DNA of 64,000 nt from Nematostella vectensis (lineage: Eukaryota; Cnidaria; Anthozoa; Actiniaria; Edwardsiidae): positions 9,637,719-9,701,718 of the forward strand of contig NC_064046.1 in NCBI RefSeq assembly GCF_932526225.1. Direction: 5' to 3'. Numbering within the stretch: position 1 is the stretch's first letter; every line of letters starts with the position of its first letter. Positions 1-8,766 of the stretch are shown one piece after another. The translations under genes and the position numbers were made by a program. Under the pieces are notes generated by a model. That model saw only the letters and a program-made list of their open reading frames with translations, searched no databases and was not told where the DNA came from.

Positions 1-534
1 GACCGGCGTAACGGACTCTTCACGGTCGTTGGTAAGGCCCCCGCAGAGCCATCGGCGCCGATCACGGAGGAGGAAGGGCGCTCGGAGCACAAGATTGGTG
101 GGTCGTTAGTCAAAAGAGGGGACCAAATCGCAGTCGGCGCCCTGGAAGGCATCGATGCGGGCATTTGGGAGAAAGGGCGAGTGTACCTCGTCTACGTGAG
201 ATACGAGCTTCGCCCTTTACCTGAGCAAAATGGGCAGCCTGGGCCAATGTTTGACGGAGGGGGGAGTGACGCTTTCGCTAACTGTGTTGTGAGCTATGTT
301 TCCGACTTCTTGAGGAATCGCGGCACCTCGCGCTCCCTTGGTCTAACCAAGACACGAAGCAAGATCATCGAGCGATATGACAAGAAGCTGGCCACTACGG
401 GATGCACCAAAGAAGACCTCTTTGAGATGGAAAAGAAGCTCGAGATAAAGCTGGTAGCCGTGGACGCCCTGGGCAACGTTATGTGGGACTCGGGGAAGTA
501 CAAAAGGGGGTACACAGAAATCTTGCCACAATAA
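1..534 (+). pseudogene. replicase, N-terminal part (copy 1), separated by a frameshift
   Basis: Frame 1 is open from the first base of the window to a TAA at 532-534. It matches the region around 18579-19110 of copy 2, so it is the N-terminal part of the same replicase. Near 505-520 copy 1 differs from copy 2 by an indel, after which homology continues in another frame into the long downstream ORF. I recognise no enzymatic motif here. The segment is mixed charged/hydrophobic, with patches such as YLVYVRYELRPLP and RNRGTSRSLGLTKTR. It is probably an N-terminal accessory or exonuclease-position domain of the polymerase, but no exonuclease residues are evident. The true start codon is outside the window; in copy 2 it is at 18103. 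Confidence 0.7.
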
Positions 535-676
535 CCACGCCTGGGCGGAGCTTCAGACTGAACCACCTGCGATCGCGAGCGTCCATGGCCTAGACTTCGA
601 GGCTGAGAGGGAGCTTCGTTCGTTATGTCAGGAGAAGGCTCTAACCAGTGCCGCCACAAAAACGCGCGAGGCGAAA

Positions 677-3310
677 GTGCGAGAGGTGCTCATTCGCTTT
701 ATAAACAGGGCGATCCCCAGAAGCACGAGGATCTGGCTGTGTGGGCGTGTTATGGTCACGCACGAAGGCAAACTGTACCGATCGGGACAGGACAGAGTGG
801 CTATCGACAGGGCGTTTACAGACGAGACAGGATGTGATCCTCAATGGCTCCCTGATGATCACCCAGCCTACCAAGAGTACACCGAAGCTACGCACACGAT
901 GGGCGGTGGAATCTGGTATCGCTTCAAGAAGTGGACCCAAAGAGAGAACATCAGGCAAACGCCTCTTAAATACTGGCGAGCGGCGCAGGTTGAGTCCAAA
1001 GTGTGGAATAGCAAGGAAAACTTAGGGGCGCAGCCTCATGCGCACATCGACATGCGTGCGGCGTACCTAGGATGCGAGGACAGTCTCTCCGGCGGCGCCT
1101 CGGACGGCTACCCTACGAACGTGTATCGTATCGCGGATGTTGTGGGACGGCCATTGAGCGAGGTTCTTCAACTAACCGGGGTCATTCAGCTGACCGAGTG
1201 GGAGTTCTCTGAGGCCTGCCACCCCTACACTTCCGGGAGGGTAGGGCAGCACTTGGAACAAAACGAGGGCTGGATCACCACGCCAGAGCTCAAGGACCTG
1301 TTAGACTCGGATGACCTCGTCACGGCCACGGCGAGGGAGGTGTTGTATAGCGTCGGAAAAAAGGACTCCATCAAGTTCCCCCACTCCATCGCGTGCCGCC
1401 CCGGCGGCGAAGACTCGCAGTACCCCGAGGGTCAAGATCTCGCTGTCCGTTTCGTAGGCAAGTGCGCTCGCCATGGCGACGAGTCCTCGATCGTAGTCCG
1501 CGACCGTGAAGAAGCCGCGTATCTGACAAACCTCCTTGCGGGCACCGACCACTTACTTAACTTCGAGCATGCCGACGGGGCTCATCTGATCCAATACAAA
1601 GACGGTGTCCGGCGCTCACAACGGTACCATATCAGGGCCTTCGTCTTGGCGTACACAAACATATCGTTGCTACGCATGTTGAGGCGGATCCCTCGCGAAG
1701 ACGTCCTCCGAGTGTGCACAGATGCCATATACGCAAAGGCGGTGCCCAGTGGTGTAAAGCTCGTGGAGCGAAATCCGAGGTATGGGGAGTGGCGCCACAA
1801 GAAGCCTGGGTACGAGTGGCGACCCAAAGCGGCTTGGGGTCCGAAGAAGTCGGGGAGCTTGGCTAGGGAGCCAAGCACTGCGCCGAGTCTGCCTTGCGAT
1901 CTAGTGGCCGCAACCTCTGCAAAGGTGTATCTAGCCGGCCAAGGAGGATCGGGGAAGACCGAGTGGGCGGTGAGCATGTTCCGCGGCAGCAACGTTGTGG
2001 TGCTCACCCCCGAGAACGACCTCGCCCACGACCATCGCAACAACCCGCGCCTCGCAGTGAAGGCTCAAACCTACCACCACTACCTCTGCATACCAGCGGA
2101 GAAGCCGATAGAGGAGTGGAGACCTTCCGAGGTGGGGCACAAACTCGACCGTCTCGCAGAAGTAATCATCATTGACGAGTGCTGTAAGGTACAGACTAAA
2201 GTGCTACGCGCCATCCTAGGGTATCTCGCCACGCGGCCGTGTCAGGTAGTGTGTTGTGGCGACTATGGGCAGGTCCTGCCCTGGGGAGATAAAGAGGGGC
2301 CTCACGATATGCTCAAGGAGTGGGCACAAGGAAACATCCGCTGGTTCGAGTCCGACTACCGCTGCCTGTGTGAAGACTTCGGAAAGCCGTACAGTACATG
2401 CGACTGCGGCTCTGCCGCGCCCTCCTCCAGGCTCCACAACATAAAGGGACGGATTTGGTGTCAGCCAGATTCCCAACAGCTTGAGGTGTTTGGAGAGGAG
2501 TGGGATGGGGTGGCGTTCGACGCGTCGATCGAGCAGGCCCACCCAAGCGATATGTGGGTGTGCTCGACCAACAAGATGGGGGCTCTTGTTCAGCAGCGAT
2601 TGGTAGAGCACCACAGGAAAAGCTACCCCCGATTGCCAGCAACCATCCGCTTTGACCCCGATCCTAGCGTCGCGCATCGTTATCGCAAGCAAGGGCGGCC
2701 AGTGCTCGTGCCAGGCAAAAGGGGTGACAAGGTCGACGCGTACAAAGGCACGGTAGTCGAGGTTCCTCTCGACGCGGTCCTTAACGGGCTTCCCCTCGAG
2801 TGGAAATACGCGGGCTGGGGGACAGTCCACCGGGTGCAGGGCAAGACTATTCAGACTCCAAGACGTCTGTTTATCATAGACGACAGCTTAGAGGGCTGGA
2901 TCACGAATGCTGTATACACCGGCATCTCCCGCGTGTGGCGCGCCGACCAGATTGTCCGCGTGATCCCCCCCGATAACACCCCCGGTGCCTTGGTTCCTAC
3001 AGGACTGCAGGCTACGCCCAGTGAAGAGCTCATTATAGCGCGAATCAAGCGATACGCTATAGACGGCAGGCAAAAGGGTCGCACGAAGTACACGGGACCG
3101 CACCACGTTCTGACGGTAGACCACGTACTCGGCATGATTGCTGACGCGGACAAGAAGTGCACGGTCTGTGGCACTCAGCTTCTGCTTCAGGGGTACACCA
3201 AGAGTCATCCCCAATGCTTCAGTATCGACCGGCTGGACAACAGTCAGGGTCACTACAAGTGGAATGTAAGACTCACGTGCCTCAGCTGCAATAGAAGGCA
3301 CAAGCGCTGA
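677..3310 (+). CDS. replicase: degenerate PolB-like palm + SF1 helicase + C-terminal HNH nuclease (copy 1)
   Basis: An 877-codon open frame; the Met at 677 is only the first in frame, and homology to copy 2 begins further upstream. A PolB-like palm is suggested by HIDMRAAYLG (about residue 122; motif A-like) and RVCTDAIYAK (about 345; motif C-like, with Cys in place of the usual first Asp). An SF1 (RecD/Pif1-type) helicase follows: Walker A GQGGSGKT (about 420), Walker B IIIDECC (about 497), motif III GDYGQ (about 528), HRVQGKT (about 717) and YTGISR (about 747). A Cys cluster lies between motifs III and V. The last about 50 residues form an HNH module: CTVCG, SIDRLDN, then CLSCN. Replicative role is inferred. 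No protein-primed polymerase was found elsewhere in either copy. Copy 2 has the same architecture but is heavily broken. Confidence 0.85.
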   Translation: MREVLIRFINRAIPRSTRIWLCGRVMVTHEGKLYRSGQDRVAIDRAFTDETGCDPQWLPDDHPAYQEYTEATHTMGGGIWYRFKKWTQRENIRQTPLKYWRAAQVESKVWNSKENLGAQPHAHIDMRAAYLGCEDSLSGGASDGYPTNVYRIADVVGRPLSEVLQLTGVIQLTEWEFSEACHPYTSGRVGQHLEQNEGWITTPELKDLLDSDDLVTATAREVLYSVGKKDSIKFPHSIACRPGGEDSQYPEGQDLAVRFVGKCARHGDESSIVVRDREEAAYLTNLLAGTDHLLNFEHADGAHLIQYKDGVRRSQRYHIRAFVLAYTNISLLRMLRRIPREDVLRVCTDAIYAKAVPSGVKLVERNPRYGEWRHKKPGYEWRPKAAWGPKKSGSLAREPSTAPSLPCDLVAATSAKVYLAGQGGSGKTEWAVSMFRGSNVVVLTPENDLAHDHRNNPRLAVKAQTYHHYLCIPAEKPIEEWRPSEVGHKLDRLAEVIIIDECCKVQTKVLRAILGYLATRPCQVVCCGDYGQVLPWGDKEGPHDMLKEWAQGNIRWFESDYRCLCEDFGKPYSTCDCGSAAPSSRLHNIKGRIWCQPDSQQLEVFGEEWDGVAFDASIEQAHPSDMWVCSTNKMGALVQQRLVEHHRKSYPRLPATIRFDPDPSVAHRYRKQGRPVLVPGKRGDKVDAYKGTVVEVPLDAVLNGLPLEWKYAGWGTVHRVQGKTIQTPRRLFIIDDSLEGWITNAVYTGISRVWRADQIVRVIPPDNTPGALVPTGLQATPSEELIIARIKRYAIDGRQKGRTKYTGPHHVLTVDHVLGMIADADKKCTVCGTQLLLQGYTKSHPQCFSIDRLDNSQGHYKWNVRLTCLSCNRRHKR

Positions 3311-3350
3311 TCACGCTAGCGTCACGCTAGCGTCACGCTAGCGTCACGCT
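3311..3350. repeat. 11-bp tandem repeat (GTCACGCTAGC unit) after the replicase stop
   Basis: Three to four head-to-tail copies of an 11-bp unit containing the palindrome GCTAGC. They fill the 40 bases between the replicase stop (3310) and the convergent integrase stop (3349-3351). The position between convergent genes fits a transcription-end or spacer role, which is inference only. Confidence 0.85.
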
Positions 3351-4264
3351 ACGCAATTGAAGCCGTGCTTAGAGTACGCCGTGTAATACAACACTGGCTG
3401 TCCGGGCTCCATGACCCTCTTTAGTATTGGGTATGCCCTGCTTGTCCACCACGGGTCCGTCGCTCGCCGTCGGCCCTTGTCCTGAAGGTCTTCCTCGTTT
3501 ACGGCGATGTACACCTCCGTTCCTACATCTAAGGGGACCTCTAAGGAAGGCTTTTAGGCTTTGAGAGGCACGCGCCTCAGCTTTATGGCGTCTTTAGGCG
3601 CAAAGCCAGTCATGCGAGTCTCCGTTGCGTTTATGTCCGAGATGACGATTGGCAAAGCAATAACCCACTCGCGGTTTGTTTCGCCGGATGCAAGCTCCTT
3701 CGACTACTTCGCACGAAATAGGCGCTGTGCCAGCCAGCGATGGAAAGACTCGGCGAAAGCTTGGCTCCTGTGGTGCCCTGGCTCAGCCCGTCAGACCTCC
3801 ACCCCGTGGTCTGTTAGGAGCTTTGTGGTAGCACCCTTGAACTCCGTGCCGTCATCAACCATGAGGACTTTAGGCCATGTGAGAGGTCCCTCTGCATAGA
3901 TGTCAGCGAGTTCGCGGGAGACGACGGCCGCGCTCTTAGTCCTCAGTGGGCGGGCGGCTTTATATCGTGAAGCAACGTCAACGACAGTCAGGGCATAGAA
4001 TAGTTGGCAAGAATAGCAGGTCCGACTGGTGGATACGGTTTGGTATCGGCTCCGAGAAGTGGGCGTAGGTAGTCGGAGGAGGGGGTGTCTGTGTGTAGCC
4101 CCCGACGGGCTGCGAGCTTACCCACTTGCGCACTCGATCTATGGAGGCTGAGCCCTTGGGAAGTTTGGCATGCAGAGCGGTCACTCCCTGGTAGCCCCTC
4201 TGGCGTAGTATATAGGACGAAGGAACGCATCGAGTTCTTCGTCGGACATGCGCTTCGCCGCCAT
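3349..4264 (-). pseudogene. retroviral-type (rve, DDE) integrase, Polinton class, broken
   Basis: Translation of the minus strand gives integrase segments scattered over three frames. The start (4262-4264) leads into MAAKRMSDEELDAF. A region at about 3985-4230 contains the linker-type motif PNRIHQSDLLFLP typical of Polinton/Ginger integrases. Another frame carries VVDVASRYKAA (first Asp), VLMVDDGTEFKGA (second Asp) and SQAFAESFHR (Glu), the expected D-D-E order, and then a C-terminal VGTEVYIAVNEE stretch like the SH3/chromo-type tail. Several frameshifts and in-frame stops make it non-functional as written. It would catalyse insertion of the linear element into host DNA. Copy 2 lacks it: homology there jumps from the HNH coding region directly to the simple repeat upstream of the next gene. 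Confidence 0.8.
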
Positions 4265-4380
4265 TACGTGTCGGCAATAATGTACCGCGATGCATTGCAA
4301 CACGTGTATCAGTCTCCAACAGGCGGTTGCCGTCTGCTCGGGCAGTGCCGAGGTGGTCTTTCTGAGGCCGGTCTGCAATC

Positions 4381-4441
4381 ATCTGCAATTATCTTATACG
4401 TATACGTATACGCGTACGTATACGCATGCGCATACGCGCTG
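4381..4441. repeat. alternating purine-pyrimidine ATACGY simple repeat (copy 1)
   Basis: About 55 bp of near-perfect alternating purine-pyrimidine (GTATAC/GCGTAC/GCATGC). It lies between the integrase start and the 3' end of the next minus-strand gene. The equivalent array in copy 2 is longer and sits at that copy's deletion junction. Confidence 0.8.
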
Positions 4442-4486
4442 CATGGAAAAAGGCCGCCTAGATGCAGCGCCGGAACGGCAGCTACA

Positions 4487-4922
4487 TCACAGCAAGCGGC
4501 TAGCTGTGTAGCCGATGGCGAGAGCGCCGGCGCCAATGTACGCCAACTCGCCATTTTTCTGCGTTTTGCTGGGGAGGTAGTAGTCGGACAGCTCAGGAGC
4601 CCGCGTCGACTCCAGGGATTGTTTTGGCCGGGTCTGGTTGTAGAGTTGTAGAGTTGTTGAGCGCGTAGTCAGTGTCGGGGAAGTTTTGCTTTGCAAGGGA
4701 CACTCTCTCGCGACTCTGAGCTTGCCAATCGAGGATTTTTTGTCGCCGCTGTTGGTAGCGTCCATAGTCTTGTTGGTATTTCTCTAGGGCCTTTTCGTGC
4801 CTCTACTTCTCAGCTAAGGCAGGACTCTCATCGTTCGACAGGAACTTTGCGAGGTAGTTGCCACCAACGAATGCAGTCGCGTTTAGGACGGCGCCGCCAA
4901 CCAAAATCGCGATGGAGGCCAT
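4487..4922 (-). pseudogene. small virion-type protein with terminal hydrophobic segments (copy 1), broken
   Basis: Minus-strand gene with start at 4920-4922 and stop at 4487-4489. The N terminus is hydrophobic and Gly/Ala-rich. The middle is charged and helical, with a motif RHDKALEKYQQDY best seen in copy 2. The C terminus ends in a hydrophobic segment, GELAYIGAGALAIGY. I recall this architecture as a recurrent small protein of cnidarian Polinton-like elements; the exact function is unknown, and a minor virion or membrane-associated protein is likely. Copy 1 carries an in-frame TAG near 4806 (CTCC in copy 2 is CTAC here) and a short insertion near 4650 that shifts frame, but it keeps the intact C terminus that copy 2 has lost. 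Confidence 0.65.
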
Positions 4923-5029
4923 CGAGTAGTGTGTGTACGTTTCACGTGCGCACAATTCACGTGCTGTGTGTACGTGAACACGAGTCTAATACATGGCCTA
5001 CACATGTAGTAGTGTTCCACAGTGCACTA

Positions 5030-5254
5030 CTACATGGGCAGGATCTTCTGGTCCTCAAGGTAACCCTTCAAAGCGACAGCACCTGCAGCGGCGGCAGTCA
5101 TTTTTGCGTAGTTCATGGCGTTCGCGGAGGGGTCTTTGGTGAAGTCTTCGCGCAAGACCTTGCGCCCAACCCAGCCGATACCGGCGACGAGGCCGGTTAT
5201 GACTGCGGCGTCAGTAATGGTCTTTGTAATCTTGCTCTGCTTCGTCGTCGACAT
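5030..5254 (-). CDS. 74-aa two-segment membrane protein (copy 1)
   Basis: The start is taken at the Met of MSTTKQSKITKTI (5252-5254), because that start is shared with copy 2 while the longer upstream reading differs in quality. It has two hydrophobic stretches, about residues 13-28 (AAVITGLVAGIGWVG) and about 45-60 (MTAAAAGAVALKGYL). They are separated by a charged loop, and the tail ends EDQKILPM. It looks like a small hairpin membrane protein of the virion or an assembly membrane. It lies in the minus-strand cluster of small genes between the broken protein at 4487-4922 and the basic membrane protein at 5308-5910. Open in both copies, with few substitutions. Confidence 0.75.
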   Translation of the reverse strand: MSTTKQSKITKTITDAAVITGLVAGIGWVGRKVLREDFTKDPSANAMNYAKMTAAAAGAVALKGYLEDQKILPM

Positions 5255-5307
5255 TGCGATGCACAGACGTGCGGATATGGGTGGGGCCCTCGTGTCTAAA
5301 TGTCTGC

Positions 5308-5910
5308 TTACTCCATGGCTAACAGCCGAGATTTGCATTGTCCGGGAGCGCGAAGCGGTATCGTTGGAACGGCAAGCGGTCGATCCTTGGTCTGCTGTGC
5401 GGCCGCCAGCGGCGGCCTTGCGGGCGGAGTCACGTCGTCGGTACCTTCGGTAGCAAGTGGATCGGTAGCTCGCTGGTTAACAGCTGGTGTACGAGTGAGC
5501 GCGGCAGCTAGCTCCCGCCTACGTGTGTAGAGGCCAATCAATGACACTAGAAGACCAGCGACCCAAATAACCGAGCTAGACGACCAAGCAGAGTTGCTTT
5601 CCGGGACTGGTGTGTGTATGCCTTCGGCGCGCGCGCGCAAGCCATCGCGTCCCTGCCGGTCGCTACCGACCGGCGACCCAACGTGTTGCACGACACGAAG
5701 TGTCTCTTTTTTCGCTCTGTTAAGTCGGTTCCACTCTGCCAAGCGCCTTCCAGCTTTGACTCGCCCAGGGTGTTTAGTTTGGGTCGCGGGTGGTTTGGGG
5801 CTCGTGATTCTCTCCGCCAACGCCGAAGGCGTACGTGCAGGTTCATGAGCAGCTTGTTTGTCAGGTTTCGCGAGATGCTGGGCACTAGTACTTCCTTGAG
5901 GTTCCTCCAT
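5308..5910 (-). CDS. basic single-pass membrane protein (copy 1)
   Basis: About 200 codons from the Met of MEEPQGSTSAQ (5908-5910); a longer upstream reading exists but is not needed. The N-terminal half is Pro/Lys/Arg-rich and disordered. It contains GRVKAGRRLAEWNRLNRAKK, which resembles a conserved basic motif I associate with small virion proteins of cnidarian Polinton-like elements. One strong transmembrane segment (VIWVAGLLVSLIGLY) is followed by RRRELAAAL and a Pro/Thr-rich tail. It could bind DNA or the capsid interior while anchored in a membrane; that is inference. Copy 2 has the same gene with one nonsense codon. Confidence 0.7.
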   Translation of the reverse strand: MEEPQGSTSAQHLAKPDKQAAHEPARTPSALAERITSPKPPATQTKHPGRVKAGRRLAEWNRLNRAKKETLRVVQHVGSPVGSDRQGRDGLRARAEGIHTPVPESNSAWSSSSVIWVAGLLVSLIGLYTRRRELAAALTRTPAVNQRATDPLATEGTDDVTPPARPPLAAAQQTKDRPLAVPTIPLRAPGQCKSRLLAME

Positions 5911-5962
5911 TTGTGACGCAACTACTTGGTTGCTGAAGAAGTGGCAAGCTTTCAAATGAACG

Positions 5963-6526
5963 TCAACACGAGGTAGCAGTCGCAGACACGCCACTGTGAG
6001 TTTGCGGGCAAACCACCGCCGTTCCGGCGGTGTTCACATGACGTGCTTCGTGTAACGCCCCGACGGCTAAAGCCATCAAACGACCGCAGCGTAGAGACAG
6101 GCTTCCGCACAATGTGCGGACCTCGTTGTTGATGATGTAGTCGAACACTAGGTCATTGTGAAGGTCGACCACACTGTCTATCGGCAGCGCCATGCCTACT
6201 AGCTTGGTCGTAAGCTTCAGAAAGCTGTCTGCCAGGGCGTCTGTAGTCCGGCTGGCTAGAGAGGTCTCGTATCGCTTCTCGTAGTTCCTCACCTCCTCGG
6301 CGCTCATGCGTTTGACGTCGTCGTGAGTCAGGGCCTTGCCTACCATTTCTCTCGACTTCCCCGAGGCTACGAGAATCGCGCGTTTCTCCCTCGCGTCTGC
6401 TACCTCAGTTTGCTCACCCCCGGTTGCCGTTCCGGCAGGATGCGTCGAGAAGTCCAACGACTCGAAGGGCGGGAGGCCGGCGGCGCCCCCCTCAAGAAGA
6501 CTCTCAAAGTATTCGTCGCTCATCAT
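5963..6526 (-). CDS. virion-associated candidate, 187 aa (copy 1)
   Basis: Opens with two Met codons (6526 and 6523), then SDEYFESLLEGG. It is acidic at the N terminus, then helical and charged (SGKSREMVGKALTHDDVKRM, SAEEVRNYEKRYE). The C-terminal half is hydrophobic and helix-rich (LSLRCGRLMALAVGALHEARH). No enzyme motif. I recall this pattern as a recurrent gene beside the ATPase in cnidarian Polinton-like elements, so a structural or assembly role is likely but unproven. It lies directly downstream of the packaging ATPase on the same strand (about 50 bp apart). In copy 2 a small deletion fuses the two reading frames. Confidence 0.65.
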   Translation of the reverse strand: MMSDEYFESLLEGGAAGLPPFESLDFSTHPAGTATGGEQTEVADAREKRAILVASGKSREMVGKALTHDDVKRMSAEEVRNYEKRYETSLASRTTDALADSFLKLTTKLVGMALPIDSVVDLHNDLVFDYIINNEVRTLCGSLSLRCGRLMALAVGALHEARHVNTAGTAVVCPQTHSGVSATATSC

Positions 6527-6578
6527 GCGCCCCCCTGCCGTGGCTAAGGTGCAACACGTGTGATCAATGCGTTATGCC

Positions 6579-7232
6579 CTAGAGCATACGTTTACTACGC
6601 TTACCGTGTTCAACTAGGGCGATGGTATAAGGGTGACTCAAGCAAAACTCTAACTTCGAGAACTTTTTCGTCTTGAGGGCTTTCATGTACTCTTTCATTT
6701 TCTCTTCTGAGAGCTCCGCGCCGTTGTCATGCAGAATAGCTTTCATGTCCGCCTTGCTCGGGGTATAGAAGACCACCAAGGCCGCGATGTTCTCACGGAA
6801 CGGCTTAGTGATGCTGGTGAGCTGCTGCGTGATAACCCACACGCTAATACCCACGTGGCGCGCGCTGAACGCCAAGTTGACGAGCTTGTCAGAGCGCCTC
6901 TTTACGTCTTTCGAGGCCGCACAGTCGTCGAGTATGATTAGCGTATTAGTGACTTCGAAGAGAGCGGAGACAAACCTCAGCAGTATGTCGATCTGACCTG
7001 CCTCAGGTGTGATGACGAACAGACGATTGTCGCCCCCGCCGAAGCCGTCGTATGTTTTGTTGTAGACAAAGGTAGGGCACATGAGTACGATGTAGTCAAA
7101 CTTGCCCCGGAAAGGGCCGCGCAGCCGGTCCACTATGAATCGGGTTTTCCCCCATGACGTCGGGCCCACGATGAGAGCGTTAGATGGGATGTTTTTCGGC
7201 TCCATACCGCACTGCCGCAGGGCTTCGCGCAC
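6579..7232 (-). CDS. A32-like DNA-packaging ATPase (copy 1)
   Basis: About 217 codons. Walker A is GPTSWGKT near residue 23. Walker B is LIILDDCA near residue 98, followed by a sensor-type VITQQL near 134. This matches the FtsK-HerA/A32 packaging ATPase group that pumps DNA into double-jelly-roll capsids. The first codon of the listed frame is a GTG; the true start is unclear, because the N terminus differs from copy 2. The ORF ends ALVEHGKRSKRML. It lies between the capsid gene (upstream on the minus strand) and the virion-associated candidate, the usual core neighbourhood of Polintons. The Trp in the P-loop is Cys in copy 2. Confidence 0.85.
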   Translation of the reverse strand: MREALRQCGMEPKNIPSNALIVGPTSWGKTRFIVDRLRGPFRGKFDYIVLMCPTFVYNKTYDGFGGGDNRLFVITPEAGQIDILLRFVSALFEVTNTLIILDDCAASKDVKRRSDKLVNLAFSARHVGISVWVITQQLTSITKPFRENIAALVVFYTPSKADMKAILHDNGAELSEEKMKEYMKALKTKKFSKLEFCLSHPYTIALVEHGKRSKRML

Positions 7233-7245
7233 TTCGTGTCTGTGC

Positions 7246-7943
7246 TCAGTATTGTATGGACTCTAGCTGTCCGTTCATAAGGTTCATTTGGGCTTCGGCC
7301 ACCACAAACACGTGACGTTTACGGTACCGGTGCCGCTTGCCGTGCGTTTTATCTCGAGGTGCACACTGTCGCGCTTATTGACCAATCGGAGACCACCCCC
7401 ATGGATAGCACTGTCGTCCGTCGTTCGAAGGCCGATCCACAGAGCAAACTTTGTTATCGCCATAGAACGACTCGGGGCCGATTGCCGGGGCGGCAGGCGC
7501 TCCGCTGGCCCCCCCGGGGAGGGGCGGGCGAACCGCCTTTTCGCCTCCCTCCAGAAATCCGTGGAACGCAACCCCTGGCTGAAGACCTTGTTTGGCATGC
7601 CGTCGATTGTAACGCGAACGCTCTTGATGTCGGGGTACACAAACTTCTCAGAGTCGCGAGCCCCTGCCGTGTATGGCTCCACGAAGAGGAGCAACAGACC
7701 ACTCATAGACCTTCGCGGCAGGTTGACACTCTCGTTGATTATGCTGTCCGTCCCTTTGCTAATCACGAAGGTCTTGTGAAGGTTCACTTGCTCGTAGAAG
7801 AACGTTGTACCGTTTTGGTAGGCGGCGGCTGCAGACCGGGCGAGGTTGTCGTCCCTCAGGCTTTCGTATTCCAGCTCTAGATTTTTGATGCCATAGGATA
7901 ATTTGGTAGCATCGCTTCCGACTACTACCTGGTCAACCGTTGC
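7246..7943 (-). pseudogene. major capsid protein, C-terminal part only (copy 1)
   Basis: Clear homology to the C-terminal half of the capsid gene of copy 2 (24744-25440), including FFYEQVNLHKTFVISKG and KFALWIGLRTTDDSAIHGG. A 2-base difference near 7311 shifts the last codons out of frame. The N-terminal half is absent: near 7938-7952 homology switches to the gene at 27838-28822 of copy 2, which shows an internal deletion of about 2.9 kb relative to that copy. Not functional. Confidence 0.85.
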
Positions 7944-7952
7944 GAGCGTGAT

Positions 7953-8037
7953 CTTCTTGTAGGGGTTACCTTTTTGCGTGAACGGGCTGCTCGTAGAGTA
8001 TCCTCCGCGTGGTAAAGTAGACGTGAAACCTTAGAAA
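7953..8037 (-). pseudogene. remnant of the structural candidate gene (copy 1)
   Basis: About 85 bases matching two stretches of the minus-strand gene at 27838-28822 (around 28339-28438). A small internal deletion is also visible here. It is the deletion scar joining the capsid gene to the plus-strand gene at 8050. Confidence 0.7.
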
Positions 8038-8049
8038 TCCATCCAATCC

Positions 8050-8740
8050 ATGCTCAGCCCTATTAAACACGAAGGCGGGCTATGTTCAACACAATGGTGG
8101 TCCTACACACTGCTCACCAAAGGCGAACAGACGCTCTTCTTTGAGCGGCCGATAAGGCGCCCACGCTTCGTGGCGCTCCGGCAGTGCTCGCTGTTTAACA
8201 GCTGGTATAACTTCGAGCGGGAGCATCGGATAACGACTATAGCCTCCCTCCCGCCTATTGCTACTCTGCCAGCCGGTCACCACACGGCCGAGTCCATCGT
8301 GGAAACGATCAACCGCGCTGAAAGCGAAATTCTGACCGCGAAGCTGGATCCCCTCACCGGGAAGATCGCGCTCATGTCCAATGGCGTTGCGTTCCTGAAT
8401 GCCGAGCTTTGCGCACTATTTGGCCTAGAGGCTAAAGACGATCAGTTGGGGGAGCGGGGCCTCGCACTCCCCTTGGGGGTGCCCCCCACTTAAGGTGGCT
8501 TTGCCGAAAATAGAGGCCCTCTACATCTTCTGCGATGTCGTAGACCGCACGCAATGCCTCTCCTTAGGCGAGCCATCAAACGTTCTCGCTTGCCTAGAAA
8601 CCCGCGGGAGGCCGCACGAGTAAGTCGTCTATGGGCCCGACATCCCCGTTTGTGTCGCAGCATCTTCCTCTGAGTTTGTCTCGAGTATCCGAATATGGGT
8701 CAGGGATGACCGCGGTAGACGGGTGGACTTTAAGGGCAAG
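8050..8740 (+). pseudogene. minor capsid/penton-type candidate (copy 1), frame broken
   Basis: Open from 8050 to 8493, then continuing by homology in another frame to about 8740 with further stops. The first part holds FNSWYNFEREHRITTIA and LPAGHHTAESIVETINRAES, followed by a tGKIALMSNG-type strand. The second part holds EALYIFCDVVDRTQ and SIRIWVRDDRGRRVDFKG. This two-part pattern resembles proteins annotated as F54H12.2-like in cnidarian and nematode Polinton-type elements, which are thought to be minor virion proteins; that link is from recollection. Copy 1 keeps N-terminal sequence that copy 2 has lost. Frameshift near 8450-8490, where a short G/C homopolymer region differs between copies. 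Confidence 0.65.
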
Positions 8741-8766
8741 CCTAACCTAGGTCCGACATAACAAGC

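Noticed and set aside
2216-2830. 204-aa minus-strand ORF under the helicase, and similar shadows at 1582-2043 and 20806-21231
   Set aside because: GC-rich coding DNA opens antisense frames; the plus strand has clear helicase motifs.
3561-3899. 112-aa plus-strand ORF
   Set aside because: Antisense to the integrase, whose catalytic motifs are on the minus strand.
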